This document shows, one piece after another, positions 13,801 through 23,866 of a stretch of DNA of 64,000 nucleotides. The DNA comes from Sweltsa coloradensis. Lineage: Eukaryota; Arthropoda; Insecta; Plecoptera; Chloroperlidae. The DNA lies in the NCBI GenBank assembly GCA_024449915.1, contig JAMZAV010000783.1, forward strand, positions 1 to 64,000, given 5' to 3'. How positions within the stretch are numbered: position 1 is the stretch's first letter; every line of letters begins with the position of its first letter. The position numbers and the translations under genes are program-made. The notes beneath the pieces are model-generated. The model was not told the origin of the DNA. It searched no databases and saw nothing but the letters and a program-made list of their open reading frames with translations.

Positions 13801-16800
13801 TAAGGTCTTGACCGATTTAGCTGAAAATTTGTAAAATAGGAGAGAATGTTGTACTTATTGACCCTGCAAAATTTCATAACGATCGGAACATTTTTATTTT
13901 TTTATTTTATTTTTTATTTTTTATAACCAACGATCGGATTTTGTTCAAAAACTATACAGCAACCTGCATAGGTGGTATGTACATGTGTGCAAAATTTCAG
14001 GTCGATCAGAGAAACGGTGCGACCTGTATCGAAGTAGTAACAGAATTTAAAAAAAAAAAACGGACATTCGAGCCATAAGAGTCAAGTGGAGACGCTCGCT
14101 ACGCTCGCTGCTCAAAAACATGCCTAGGCCTGAAACTTTTGAAAATCCTCAAAGCACACTCTTCTAAGAATCGGAAAATTTTCCGGGGCAGTGCGCCCCG
14201 GACCCGCACTAGCTAGGGCGACTTCCCCCCAGACCCCCCATTGTACTAAATCACGTACTTTACTCACGAACGAGCGTACATCCATCAATAATTTTTTATG
14301 ACACCACTGTACACATAATAATATTATTTACTACAATTCAGAAATTAAAAAAGTCCGCCCCGATCGGGAATCGAACCACGGATCTCCCGCATTCCAGACA
14401 GGCGTCTTAACCACTAGACAATCAGGACGGGTACATTTTAATCGTTTAATCGTGGTTCGATTCCCGGTTGGGGCGGACTTTTTTAATTTCTGAATTGTAG
14501 TACGTAAATAATAACAATTACACCTACGGGAGTGTTTCCCGACTAACCAAATCGAGACATAATAATGAGTTGAAAAGTCGCCACTGCCAGACCCTTCTGG
14601 CTGGGGGGGGGGGGGGGGGGGGGGGCCCCAGATACATGTGATACAGGATACATAGGTTGTTATAAATGTTTGTAGTTATAAAAATGTTCTCCCCCCCAAA
14701 AAAAACAAGGGCTAGTTATGCCACTGCTTGGACCTATGTCCTAATCACATGAGTCGGCATAGTTGGTTACTTTGGGGTACACCATTGCACTGTCTGTGTG
14801 TACAAGATTGTGACATGATCAATAGACGTGAAAAATGGTAATAATGAAATAACTCATATAATTAGTGATTAAAATAGTTGTCGTTTTTGTTTGGAAGGTG
14901 TGGCCAGAAGCAGGAAACAGGGATGGATGATGACGGTTTAAATACAACATATTGTAATAAAATAAAATAGTTGGCAAACCTATACGTAGGCTACCTACCT
15001 GCTTTTGGCAAGCTGCAATATGACACAGCTTCTTCATGTTACCAACAGTGCATTTTGGATCTTGAACTGGATCTTCATAAAAGACGTCTCCAAAGTCCTT
15101 AACTTCGTGACCTTTATAAACGAAAGTGTGGTGGTAGGTTATAGAACTACAGGTAGGTAATGTATGAATAATCCATTAATTTATCAATCATGGCCACGAG
15201 CTCAATTCTAACCAAGAATATCCCGTCATTATATCTAGAGACCTAGCTAGCCTAAGTAGGCCAAGCATATCCCGCACATTCAATGCGTAGGCGTACCGTA
15301 TTGGCACTTTGGTTTTAATTATGAAGAACAGGCCTCAAAACAGTTTCAATTTGATTCTCTTTCAGAAGCTAAGTACAGGATTGATTTACTTCGATTTTTC
15401 AGTGGTGCGCGAAAGTGGTGGCAAGATATGAGGATATGAGGACACAAGAACAACAGTTGACCAGATTGAGAGGACCTTGTTTACAATTGACTTGTAAAAA
15501 GCCCTTCAGAATGTTGTGATACAAACAGATTGGTTTGGTTTATACACCAAATTTTTCTCATGATCCAGCCATTTGGTATTCTTTGCTGCACAATTAGACC
15601 TACTGTAGGCTACTAGTTGAAAGCGGTTTCGTCCAAAATTGTGTAGGGTAGTAAAGCCTATACATGGTTGTTACCTAAGTACTATACAAAAGTCCAATAA
15701 TAGTTTTAAGCTAGGCCTATACCTATTTTAGTAGTGAAGAGGCTTGCTATTAAATATAGACCTAGGCTAATTACACAGTTAAATGGAGAGAAAGAAAGTC
15801 CTGTAATAGTTTTGCTCCTTGAAACTAACTAGGAAAACGCTTAAGTCCCGCCGCGTTGTTGGATGAGCGTAATTGGTGCATTGAGCTGCCATGTGTTATG
15901 CGAATTTTCTGTTGTTCTGTGAAAAAATCATTATTAAGTTGAAATGTTTTTAAAATTAAATTAAATTAAATAAAAAATTAACTTAATTTTTTAAATTTGT
16001 TTTAAATTAATCGTAATTGTTAAAAAAATCGTAAAATTGCGATTTTTATAAGAAATAATTTCTCGATTGCGCTCAAATTTAACACGATATATTAATTTAT
16101 AAAATTAAGGTTCTGCGAAAAAATCATTACAATCGGATAAAGCATGTAGAAGTTATAAGTTGAAGAATTTTTTTAAAAATCGAAAAAAATCGTAAAATCG
16201 CGATTTTCATGAGAAAAAATTTCCGATTGCGCTCAAAAACGTGGCAGTTCTAAGTTCAGAGATTTCGAAGGCCTCCATAAAATTTCATCGCAATCGGAGT
16301 ATCGGTTTAGCCGGAATCGTGTTAACAGACAGACAAAAATACAGAAAGAGAGAAAAAAAAAAAAAAAAATTCGGATTTTTTTCTCCAGTGTAGTGAAGTG
16401 GAATCTTCGCTTCGCTCGCTACGCTCATCCAATAAAACTAGGAAAACGCTTAAGTCCCGCCGCGTTGTTGGATGAGCGTAATTGGTGCATTGAGCTGCCA
16501 GTGTTATGCGGATTTTTCTGTTGTTCTGTGAAAAAATCAGAACTTTGTTGAATTTTTTTTTTTAAATTAAATCAAATTAAATAAAAATTAACTTAATTTT
16601 TTCAAATTAATTGTAATTTAAGAAAAGGAAAAAATCGTAATATTGAAATTTTCATAAGAAATAATTATTCGATTGCGCACAAATTTTACACAAATATCAA
16701 TTCATAAAATTAAGGTTCTGTGAAAAAATCATTACAATCGGATAAAGCATGTAGGAGTTATAAGTCGAGAAATTTTTAAAAAATCGAAAAAAATCGTAAA

Positions 16801-18039
16801 ATTGCGATTTTTCATAAGAAAAATTTTTTCGATTGCGCTCAAAAAGGTGGCAGTTCTTAGTTCAGAGATTTCGAAGGCATCCATAAAATTTCATCGCAAT
16901 CGGAGTATCGGTTTAGCCGGAATCGTTTTAAACAGACAGACAAAAATACAGAAAGAGAGAAAAAAAAAAAAAAAAAATTCGGATTTTTTTCTCCAGTGTA
17001 GTGAAGTGGAATCTTCGCTTCGCTCGCTACGCTCATCCAACAAACAAAGGGTCAAGCTCAAAGCAAATATGCAAACAAACATTACCTAGTGACATTGCAC
17101 CATAACACAAGTGAACAGGTTACGAGACTACGAAGCTGCCTTATCTAACCAGATGCATAGTGCATAGCCTAAAATATTAAAACAAGAGCACAAGGGTCGA
17201 GCTTTTAAGTTGATATTGATAAAGTACACTGCACATTAAAAAGTATGTACTTTATCAATAGCTAGTTCATCTTGACCTGTAACCTTATCTAAGCTTCTAC
17301 AACATCACTTTTCAATTAATCCTAAATTCCTAACCTAAGGTAGGATGATTAAGCACTACTATTCTAAAGGTCGATGCACAACTGCCTGGTAATAACAACG
17401 TGGGAAGATGGTAACGTTAACGGCTTCGATGCACAGTAGACCGTGACCTTGTTATTCCGCTTATTTTTATTTCATTATTTCTCATATTACTTGCATGTAT
17501 AAACAATCAATCAGCTGATAAAATGGTGTACACTTTTAACAGGTTGTGGACAACTTACCGTAGTTCTGATTGTTCCGGTAATGTACGGAATGGGAACGTC
17601 ACGGAAAGTTACAACTTGTCAACTTGGCTTGGAATATGCAAACGGGAAGTTAACATGAGATTAAACTTCCTTCCCATTATCGTTACCGGGCAATTGTGCA
17701 TCGACCTTTATGCATGGTAGTAAACACAGATGCACATTAGCCTACCTAATTCTGACAGGTCTTTTGCGATCCCAATTTTCCGAATTTCTTTAGGCCCTTT
17801 ACCCACTCCTTGCTTTGCCTAAACAGAGACAGTCCAACAAAAACAAACAATGAGTATGCTATTTGCTCAGTAGTTAAGCTCAATAATACAATAGGTAGGT
17901 ACTTCAGTTGTGGAAAATGGGTTATTACCTGCCCCTCTTCAAACGGTACACCGAGAATACCAACTTTCCCATAACTTCTTATTAAATGTACTAATTGTCG
18001 GTGTTGATGCCTTGCTATAGTTTGAGTAAATAATGACAT
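915..18039 (-). CDS. Arginase gene (six recognised coding exons, one exon not found)
   Basis: Arginase hydrolyses L-arginine to ornithine and urea using a two-manganese centre. Recognised coding exons, 5' to 3' on the minus strand: 18039-17929, 15111-14999, 9558-9293, 6453-6397, 4222-4041, 1165-915. Junctions after the second exon restore one reading frame with GT-AG splice sites. All metal-binding motifs are visible: [13 protein letters not shown] and SFDIDALDP, plus the active-site loop GNIHGMP and the C-terminal EVNP. Residues between PFEEGQ and HEVKDFGDV (normally about 25, holding a GxxxGPxxIR-type motif) are missing; exon phases require an exon of length 3n+1 between 17928 and 15112, and I could not find it. 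With it the protein would be about 350 residues, normal for the family. The N-terminus is basic and lacks acidic residues, suggesting mitochondrial import (inference). Confidence 0.93.
1187..1490 (-). mobile_element. LINE 3' tail fragment in last arginase intron
   Basis: The minus strand encodes [14 protein letters not shown] followed by a degraded copy of the same 3' end as the elements at 474-750 and 1690-2990. Further upstream only short tail-like peptide pieces in shifting frames are readable. Its 3' end is at about 1187, close to the arginase acceptor. Confidence 0.7.
1690..2990 (+). mobile_element. Decayed LINE with reverse transcriptase
   Basis: Successive frames give RT motifs: [14 protein letters not shown] and [19 protein letters not shown] (first catalytic Asp), [20 protein letters not shown] (FADD box), then [21 protein letters not shown] and the GRPRKRWKE / DRKKWKNLV tail. 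Stops and frameshifts separate the pieces and no endonuclease is seen, so it is 5'-truncated and dead. It lies antisense inside the last arginase intron and shares its 3' tail with 474-750. The clade is uncertain. Confidence 0.85.
3217..3779 (+). repeat. Possible MITE, AGACCTGG inverted ends
   Basis: AGACCTGGTTTATATTACT at the left faces an inverted match (AGACCTGGTCTACATTACT) at the right. The sequence between has no coding capacity. No convincing target duplication was seen. Confidence 0.45.
4041..4222 (-). CDS. Arginase exon with FDIDALDP metal motif
   Basis: Acceptor tctgcag|G at 4223 and donor ACGTCAG|gtaaat at 4040. The 182 nt encode [16 protein letters not shown]... and [16 protein letters not shown], giving the last two Mn ligands, then STGTS. 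The final G pairs with TT of the next exon to make Val in TGTSVRGGLT. Confidence 0.95.
4749..6323 (+). mobile_element. Non-autonomous hAT-type element, internally duplicated
   Basis: Left end GAGAGTTGGGTAAGTTCC and right end (inverted) CAGTGTTGGGTAGGAAC, flanked by CTCTTAAT (4741-4748) and CTCTTAAG (6324-6331): a 7/8 match to an 8-bp target duplication. Subterminal GGAAC/GTTCC repeats are dense, and there is no transposase. About 500 bp of the interior is present twice (about 4964-5480 and 5740-6240). Confidence 0.8.
4964..6395 (+). repeat. Tandem duplication of hAT interior and its right flank
   Basis: Two diverged units, about 4964-5610 and 5742-6395, share the TCTGAATTTCTACTTAAAAC start, the hAT body and also the sequence beyond the hAT right end (the CTCTTAAG flank and the CCCATCCC...TTATTG stretch). 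Because host flank is included, this is a segmental duplication or unresolved haplotypes, not part of the transposon structure. Confidence 0.7.
5700..5738 (+). mobile_element. Helentron-like 3' end fragment (family B)
   Basis: GCTCATCC, then CAACGCGGCGGGACTTTAGC and GTTTTCCTAG followed by T. It matches the inverted end of the element at 63494. It sits exactly between the two units of the tandem duplication. Confidence 0.7.
6397..6453 (-). CDS. Arginase microexon (YIGLRDID)
   Basis: A 57-nt exon with acceptor tttcag|A at 6454 and donor GAGAG|gtaaat at 6396. It encodes [18 protein letters not shown], the conserved arginase strand, and begins and ends within codons that fit the neighbouring exons exactly (phase 2 in, phase 2 out). 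It lies just past the right flank of a hAT insertion (4749-6323) and a tandem duplication, both of which stop short of it. Confidence 0.93.
6733..7390 (-). mobile_element. Helentron-like element, family A copy 1
   Basis: On the minus strand it begins TTGGATGAGCGTAGCG and ends with the subterminal inverted copy of that motif, CAACGCGGCGGGACTTAAGC and a terminal CCTAG followed by T. The interior has two related segments containing AAAATCGTAAAATTGCG and a core with CCGGAATCGTGTTAACA. No protein is encoded. It lies in the arginase intron between 9292 and 6454. Confidence 0.75.
7809..7843 (+). repeat. (AAAT)n microsatellite
   Basis: About nine tandem AAAT units. Confidence 0.9.
8812..8879 (+). 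repeat. (GTAT)n microsatellite
   Basis: About 17 uninterrupted GTAT units in an arginase intron. Open frames through it are artefacts of the repeat. Confidence 0.95.
9293..9558 (-). CDS. Arginase exon with GGDHS and DAHAD metal motifs
   Basis: Acceptor tttctag|ACA at 9559 and donor CCCAC|gtaggt at 9292. The 266 nt encode TSAMVNEIL... through SP plus two bases of the next codon. It carries [11 protein letters not shown] (Mn ligand His), [10 protein letters not shown] (three Mn ligands) and SGNIHGMPV (active-site loop). An in-frame TAG lies just inside the intron, which supports this donor. Confidence 0.95.
9850..10739 (-). mobile_element. Helentron-like element, family D/E copy 1
   Basis: Minus-strand 5' end TTGAACGAGTGAGCGTAGCG at 10739. 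The 3' end at 9850 has the inverted motif CTCACTCACTCGTTTAAC and then GACTTTGGCGTTTCCCTAG followed by T. A second inverted 3' end lies inside at 10090-10131, so 9850-10131 is itself a palindrome with arms of about 60 bp. Next to it (10137-10200) is a tRNA-like module. A CA-rich microsatellite lies at 10646-10675. An inverted copy is at 58326-60420. Confidence 0.75.
10137..10200 (+). repeat. tRNA-like module inside the D/E element
   Basis: TTGGCTAAGGCGC resembles a pol III A box and GGGTTCAATCCCC a B box, with about 30 bp between them. It is also present in the second copy (58858-58925, opposite strand), so it belongs to the element and is not an independent tRNA gene. Confidence 0.55.
10877..11390 (+). 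repeat. MITE with GTTACACT inverted ends
   Basis: The left end GTTACACTCGGAAG and the right end (inverted) GTTACACTGGGAAG bound about 514 bp rich in AAAAGT motifs. No clear target duplication and no coding capacity. Confidence 0.55.
12785..12973 (+). repeat. tRNA-derived SINE, partly inverted
   Basis: A tRNA-like head (12889-12818, minus strand) lies between ACTACAATTCAGAAATTAAA and its reverse complement, followed by the body CACCTACGGGAGTGTTTCCC and CCGACTAAACAAATCGAGA. The same body occurs at 14330-14570 and 38603-38715. Head and body are in opposite orientations here. Confidence 0.7.
12818..12889 (-). repeat. tRNA-like cloverleaf (SINE head, anticodon-position GGA)
   Basis: 72 nt fold by eye as tRNA: acceptor GTCCTGA/TTGGGGC, D stem GTCT/AGAC, anticodon stem CCTGT/GCGGG with loop CTGGAAT, and T loop TTCGATT. 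The T stem has mismatches, and a GGA (Ser) anticodon with a short variable loop is abnormal. I therefore call it a SINE head or tRNA pseudogene. Confidence 0.55.
12990..13400 (-). mobile_element. LINE fragment encoding RNase H
   Basis: The minus strand reads [19 protein letters not shown] (near 13390) and, after stops or frame changes, [20 protein letters not shown] (near 13100). These are the start and the HxADxxAK end of an RNase H domain as found in I/Jockey/R1-type retrotransposons. It is broken and lies inside an arginase intron. Confidence 0.8.
13459..14115 (-). mobile_element. Helentron-like element, family C
   Basis: Minus-strand 5' end TTGAGCAGCGAGCGTAGCGA; 3' end has the inverted GCTCGCTCAACAACGCGACG and GGACTTTAGCGTTTTCCTAG followed by T. 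The interior holds a repeated block (CCTTGACCGATTTAGCTGAA at 13564 and 13805). It has the same 3' end as family A but a different inverted motif. Confidence 0.7.
14325..14570 (+). repeat. SINE foldback: two tRNA heads facing each other
   Basis: A minus-strand SINE (body part, then tRNA-like 14428-14357) is followed head to head by a plus-strand partial head (GTGGTTCGATTCCCGG, 14452-14467) and a full body ending near 14570. The second tRNA-like unit keeps a 7-bp acceptor stem. Confidence 0.7.
14603..14625 (+). repeat. Poly-G run
   Basis: About 23 consecutive G, then CCCC. A matching poly-C tract is at 4330-4347. Exact lengths are unlikely to be reliable. Confidence 0.9.
14896..14937 (+). mobile_element. 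Short remnant of the same LINE 3' end
   Basis: About 40 bp, including GGCCAGAAGCAGGAAACAGG and ending GGATGATGACG, match the 3' ends of the LINE copies near 700-740 and 2940-2975. Confidence 0.55.
14999..15111 (-). CDS. Arginase exon (HEVKDFGDV segment)
   Basis: Acceptor ataaag|GT at 15112 and donor CAG|gtaggt at 14998. The 113 nt begin with the last two bases of a codon and then encode 37 residues starting HEVKDFGDV and ending AACQKQ, matching the arginase segment that follows the second helix. It ends in phase 0 and joins directly to the next exon. Confidence 0.88.
15829..16432 (-). mobile_element. Helentron-like element, family A copy 2
   Basis: Complete: minus-strand 5' TTGGATGAGCGTAGCG; subterminal inverted copy and CCTAG end at 15829. 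It is in tandem with copy 3, with only five bases between them. Confidence 0.8.
16438..17040 (-). mobile_element. Helentron-like element, family A copy 3
   Basis: Complete, 603 bp, same orientation and structure as the copy at 15829-16432. The pair occupies the interval where the missing arginase exon should lie. Confidence 0.8.
17367..17708 (+). mobile_element. MITE with TA target duplication
   Basis: Inverted ends AAGGTCGATGCACAACTGCC and (inverted right end) AAGGTCGATGCACAATTGCC are flanked by TA on both sides, the Tc1/mariner pattern. 342 bp with no transposase; it lies in the first arginase intron, about 220 bp from exon 1. Confidence 0.7.
17929..18039 (-). CDS. Arginase exon 1 (start codon, leader, first strand)
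   Basis: ATG at 18039-18037 opens 37 codons ending [14 protein letters not shown], the first beta strand and loop of arginase. The donor is CAG|gtaata at 17928 (phase 0). The first 24 residues contain R, H, K and hydroxyl residues and no D/E, consistent with a mitochondrial presequence. The frame stays open further upstream, so a 5' exon or another start cannot be excluded. Confidence 0.85.
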
Positions 18040-19554
18040 ACTACTTAATAAACAAATGAGTACACAAAAAACACTAAATAAACAAAAGTAAAATAAGAGA
18101 TAGAAAAGAAATCCAGAAGGCTCTTCTGATTTAAATAAGTGCACCTTTTAAATTAGAACACAATTTGCTGGAACTTATAAATGGTATTTTGAAGACAGTC
18201 TTACAATGTGTACTCTTAACCCACACTGAGTAAAAAATTGCACAAAAAGCCTGTGCTAGCTTTAGATAATTTATGTCATTTGGCTGATAACTTTTAACCT
18301 GCAGATAAGAGCTACTTCCGTCCAAACCAAGGTTCAGGGCAGTGCTTGGAAAGTAATGACCAGATTGGTCATTAAAAGGAAGAATTAGACAAGCCCGTTT
18401 TGTGATTACAACATTATGTTACGACAGCAAACGAAATAGCTGATAATGATAATCAGTAGTCAGATAACAACATGCACCTAAGTAATGGGGTAAACAATAG
18501 GTCAATGCAAAGTACGTAGTAAATCAGCATATCAGTAATTAATGTTAATGCATTTCCTAGTTAACAGATAACAGGCATTGCCAATGTGACACACCGCCAC
18601 CATAAAGGAAATAAAAACGCAAACCCACTACAAATTTATAATAGCTAGACCTAAAGAAAAACTATCCCCTATCACCCCTTAATACCAAATAATACATACA
18701 AATAAATAAATACACTTTTCACAGTGCAACTTTTAGTTTCATGGTCAACAGTTAGGCTAATTAAGTATTTCCAAAATAAAATGTTTGTAAATACTGTATT
18801 TGCTCCTTAGCAAGCCGATACCGAATGCAAGCAAACAGCCCATTAAAATATAATTTAAAACAAAAGTACATCATAGAAGTACACATAAGCAAGGGTACTA
18901 CTTTGTTTGGGCGGGCACATACCCAAGTTTGCCATCAATTTTAAGCCGATGTGTATATCTGAGTAGCAGAATTGTTGCAAAAAAGGTAGGATTAAAATTG
19001 GGTAAATGTATGGATGTATGGATGAATGTATTTCTTTAGGCTACAGATCCAACTAAAATTAAAAAATTAAATTAATAACATTAGCAATAACTACATTTTG
19101 TCTAACAGTTTTATTTTTTCTTGAGCATTTTTAGACTCTTAAAATATGAAATGCAAGTTGAAAATTTCTCAATTTCATTAATCGGGAAACACTCATGCTT
19201 CTTAAGCTGTAACACAAGCAACATACAGAGATAGCATTCCAGCTGTGCATGTTTTACTTTAAAATGAGCAGCTCATCCAGTGAGGAGATTTTAAATATTA
19301 CGTATTACTAACTTGCAAGTTGCAACAGTAACTGTTGTGCACAGATAATGTGAAGCAGCCATGTAACAGATTTAAGATTACACATGGATGGTACAAGTAA
19401 CAATAATTCAAAAAGTAGTATAGTAATAGTATAATGAAACATTAATAGTACTACTACTAGTACCGGTGGTCCTTATGTTGGAAAGGCATGCTAGAGACGA
19501 CTACTACAATGGATAGGATCGGTTATCATCGTTATCAAAGTACTTATTGGTAAC
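18040..19554. other. Upstream region of arginase, no gene recognised
   Basis: AT-rich sequence upstream of the arginase start. No conserved exon, tRNA or transposon ends seen. It should hold the arginase promoter, but I cannot point to a core element. Confidence 0.5.
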
Positions 19555-20072
19555 CAGGGTGCGAATTATCGACTTTGCAGAGGGGGGGACGGCTCATAAT
19601 AGTACTTTCGTTGGCAAACCGGGGTCTGGGGCAAAGCCCCAGCCGCCGGAGGCGAATTTTTTTTGTGGTATTATTGCCCTTGAGATGGCCTTAGAAGCGA
19701 TCTGAGGAAATATTTGGGGGATGAATGCTCACAAGATGGCATTAGAAGCGATCTGATGAAAAATTTGGGGTCATTAGTGCCCTCCAGATGGCCTTAGAAG
19801 GGATCTGAGGAAAAATTTTGGGGGTATTATTGCCCTCAAGATGGTATTAGAAGCAATCTGAGGAATTATTTTGAAAGGAAAATGTCTAAATTGACACATT
19901 ATTTATAAACATTACGAGATAAAGTCACTTGATATGTAATGAGATGATGGGAATCCAGAAGGTGGGGATTTAGCCATCCCCGGCAGGGATACCTTTCAGT
20001 AAAACAGAGCCAGGGATGAAATTACCAGAGGGGGGGAAATCCCCCCCATCCCCCCCGTCAATTCGCACCCTG
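19555..20072 (+). mobile_element. Non-autonomous hAT-type element with internal tandem repeat
   Basis: Ends CAGGGTGCGAATT (inverted at the right), flanked by TTGGTAAC (19547-19554) and CTGGTAAC (20073-20080), a 7/8 match to an 8-bp duplication. The interior at 19676-19875 has about four units of about 52 bp carrying GATGGCCTTAGAAGCGATCT. No ORF. Confidence 0.8.
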
Positions 20073-20472
20073 CTGGTAACTATGCATAACAGTTACACAC
20101 TCATTCTCTTAAACTGTCCAGTTGTTAGCTTTAATTTGGTTTGATACAAAAATGATAGAAATGAGTAATGACCCTTACCTTAGGACCTTAGGGCTTAGAG
20201 TTAGAACATTGCTATCGGTGGTTTGAAGTAGAAGCAAGAAAACTTATGCATGGTCGATACGATAGCATGTTGAAACAAACCGATGAAACATTTTGTGTTT
20301 TCAGTTCTACCAACACAAGATGAGAAGAAAAATAAGATGGAAGAAAGAAAGGAAACTAGGAAATATGGACAGTACACAAGCAGGCCACATAGGTAGGCTA
20401 TTTTAGCGTTCAGACAACAAAAATGAAATGAGCCAGGAGTTAAACCAAGGCCCATTGCAACTTGCCAGCACT

Positions 20473-20750
20473 TAAGAGGATTGGATAGTCGCGAAATTAA
20501 AACCACGCAAAATTACAGTTTTTTCGTTATATCTCGAAACGTTAAAAATTCAAAAACATTTGTTTTCTAAACCAAATTTGTTTTTTTTTTAGAAGTTAAA
20601 ATGCAAAAAAAAATATTGTAATGTGATGGTAGGCCTAATTAAGTTTTTTATTAAAATTTTAAATTAATCAAATCCCATATCTCAAATTTTAAAAACTGCC
20701 CCCAATTATTATTTTTGAATATTTTTTTTTTGCATTTTATTTGTTAACGG
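20473..20750 (+). mobile_element. TTAA-flanked MITE, left part only
   Basis: Begins at TTAAGAGGATTGGA and matches the left arm and interior of the element at 60926-61298. The right arm is missing where the poor-quality region begins. Confidence 0.65.
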
Positions 20751-23200
20751 CAAAGCGAGCGTTTCCATTTGACTCTCCCCAAAAAATTTGTACTTTTTTT
20801 TTTTTTTTTGTTTGTTTTTTTGTTTGTTTTTTTTGTATTTCTCGCCAAAAACGTTTCAACGGAGGCTGGATCGAGTTAAAATTTTGCCCAACCCGCAAAG
20901 TTTCGTTCTCGTTTGAATCCATTATTTTGGGGAAAAAATCGTTAAAAAAGTTAAAAAGTTCATTAAATTTAAATAAAAGTTTTTTTTTAAACAAAACCGG
21001 CGAAAAAATCTGAGATGGCCAAATCATTTGAATGTCCTTCCGGGTCACAAATATGTTCTTTTTTTTTGATCCGAAATAGTGTAAATTTGTAGATGGAAAT
21101 TCCCTTAAATAAAAAAGTCCTGTTACCATGGAAACAAAAACCCGCGGGGAAGTTTACTAATGCACCCCACCCTAGAAGAAAATAAAAATACTTTCGGGGA
21201 AGCAGTCTATTATTTGTCAAAAAAGATTTAAATATTTTTCCCCAAAAAGGAGCCCAGGCCCTCTAGAGGGCGGGGGTTTTATCCACAAAAAAAGGGTTTA
21301 CACACGGGTTTACCCAAATCCCTTTGGCAAAAAGAAACAATTTTGGGAAAAACATGGCCTGTGAACAGCAACGTCGCAAATTTTAAAATTAAAAAAATGT
21401 GCAATTTGGGTCTAGCTAAAAGCACGTGCCCCGTATAAACGCGTCCAACTGAGCTTTTTCCTAGTTCTAAAAAACCAAAAATTTGGGCCCTAGAATAAAG
21501 TTTAAAGCTATTTTGATCTTTTCTCGAATATCCAAAAAAAATTTTGAATTTCGCGGGGTTTTTTAATTTCGAAACCTATCCCATTTTCCCCCTTAAAAGG
21601 CTGGGTTTTTGGAACGTCACTTAAAAATCTATAATCTGCCCAATTTACCCAGTGCAACTACTGTAGCTAGAGTCAGACCCATTAAAACTGGGGTTACTAT
21701 TTAATCCCCCCCCGGCCCCCTTAGCAGACTTACAGAAAGTCGGGTGCCCAAAAGGGGGGTTTTTACAATTTTTTTGGGAAAAAAAGGCCAAAAACCGCGC
21801 CCCGGGGGGGTTTAAAGGGGAAAACAAAAAACTTTAAATTATTTGAAATTTTGTCATAAACAGGGGGAAAATTTTTTGCCCCCCCCCACCCTTCAGGCTG
21901 GACTTTTTTTTTGTTTCTCTATGTTTTCCCAAACCTTTTAAACCCCCTTCCCCCAAATCTAGGATTTAGACTTACAAAAAAAAGTTTTAATAAATGTAGG
22001 GCCAAACCATACTTTTTTAAACCCAACTTTGTTATTTTTACGGTAGGGTACTACAAACCGGTCCCAAAAGTGATACCTTAAATTGGGAAAAAAGGTAAAA
22101 GGGTTTGGAATAAACCCGGTTTTAAAATGTAAAAACATCTTTTCCCCCGACGAAGATTATTGCAGCTAATTTAAAGTTAGTACTTTAATCCCAGATACAT
22201 TTTGTTTTTGTCCCTTTGGGACTCATATCATGTCTCTAGTTAGTATAGCCTAATTTTTTGGGTTAAATATGTACCCTATTATTTTATGGGAGGGTTTCAA
22301 GATTTAAAGATATCATTTTTATACGACGGTTTCTTTTTAAAAATTGGGCCTCACTACCAGAAATATGGGACGGAAATATAAAATAATTAATGGGATTTGG
22401 GGAAAAAAGAAAAAAACCAAAAAATTTGTATTTTAATTTAAATTTAAGGGTTTTTAAAAAAAAAATTTATTTTTAAAAAAGGGATCTTCAGATTTTTTAA
22501 ATTTAAAAATATTAATCCCAAATGGAAAATACAATAAATTTTTCAGTAATCATCAGCCACTTTTAACAATTTTCATTATTCAACCATACTATTTTAGTAC
22601 AAACTAGTAGTGGGGCCAAAAATTTGTATTTGAAAACCCAATAAAATTTTCAGGTTTCACGGTCCATACAATGCTAAGTCCCTATGCATCCCATTTTTCC
22701 TTAGTGGGGCCATTAAAAATTGTCTTAAAAACATATCCCCCCCGGGATTGTCCCAAAATATGGGACTGAACCGGAATATAAGCCGACCCTCTAACTTTTG
22801 TTGTTAAAATATAAAAAAAAACATAGGCATGAAGGGGCCTACTACTAGTCAAATTAAAATGCTGATGGGGGAAACTTTTGAGATTTAAAAATTATAAAAA
22901 AATTGGGCCCTTAAATTTCAGGATAATACAAAAAATTTCCCAAAAACAGTTGTGTGGGGGGGAAGATTGATAGGGGCTAAAACCCAACAGCTTCCCTTTG
23001 AAAGATTTTGGGCGGCTATGTAGATTTGGAAGTGAAGGTAACACAGATATTTTACACAATTAAAAAAAATTTAAAACGAAAAAAAACGTTTCGGTTTGAA
23101 AAACCCCCTTTGCTCCCCCCGTCGGGTTGGGAGTTACTGACTAAAAAATGGCTATTTAATATTTAACCAATATTTCCAAAAAAGGCGCTAAATAAAAAAT
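20750..23200. other. Abnormal homopolymer-rich stretch, probable gap-fill artefact
   Basis: Bases occur in stretched runs (AAAA, CCCC, GGGG, TTTT adjoining) quite unlike the flanks. No exon or transposon end is readable. The texture suggests low-quality sequence, not a biological repeat. It ends near 23200, where normal sequence resumes. Confidence 0.65.
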
Positions 23201-23866
23201 GAAATGACAATAAATACCTGACTTAGTACAACTTGTACAGTAGTAGGCCTACGCTTACTACCGTATTGTTGTTGACAAGCTGGTTGCATTAGAATGAAAA
23301 TGATTTAGCGGTTATGCTTTTCTTAAATTAATTTCGGTTTTGAATAAAAGAAAACAGCATGAATTATTAAGATTTAAAATTTATTTACAATCCAAATAGC
23401 ATAGACTTGCAGACATATTTCTCCAACCAATACATGATGTATTTTAAAAACAGATTGCTATTGTAGCTAAATGCTTCTCATTACTGTAGTACTCCAGTTA
23501 TTCTATATTTTAACCAGTAGTTTTACTGGGATGGTTGGCAAGACATGTGCAATTTCAACAACTTTCACACATTAGGCCTGGCATATTAGTCTGGAGGCTA
23601 TGTAGGCCTACAGTTTTCACTGATAGGAAATAGTATTCATCAAAAGTTGTAATAAATTATAACAACATGTTGATCAAAAAGTGATCAAGCAAGATAAATC
23701 GACAAAAATAAAATTATTTTAACAAAAATCGTCGTTTTGGCGGTGAAAATACCCTATCAGTAGTAGTCCGTAGTAGAGTAAGTACTTGAAAATGTAATAC
23801 GTACGCCCGTACACAACTGCAAGCCAAGGTATGAAGCTAGTGTCCCACAATGTCAAGTTGCGATGT

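Noticed and set aside
14581..14740. Possible hAT with CACTG right end next to the poly-G run
   Set aside because: Only the right end (CTAGTTATGCCACTG) is convincing; the left copy of the motif is in the same orientation and there is no duplication.
17523..17720. 65-codon frame upstream of arginase
   Set aside because: Lies inside a TA-flanked MITE and includes its inverted end.
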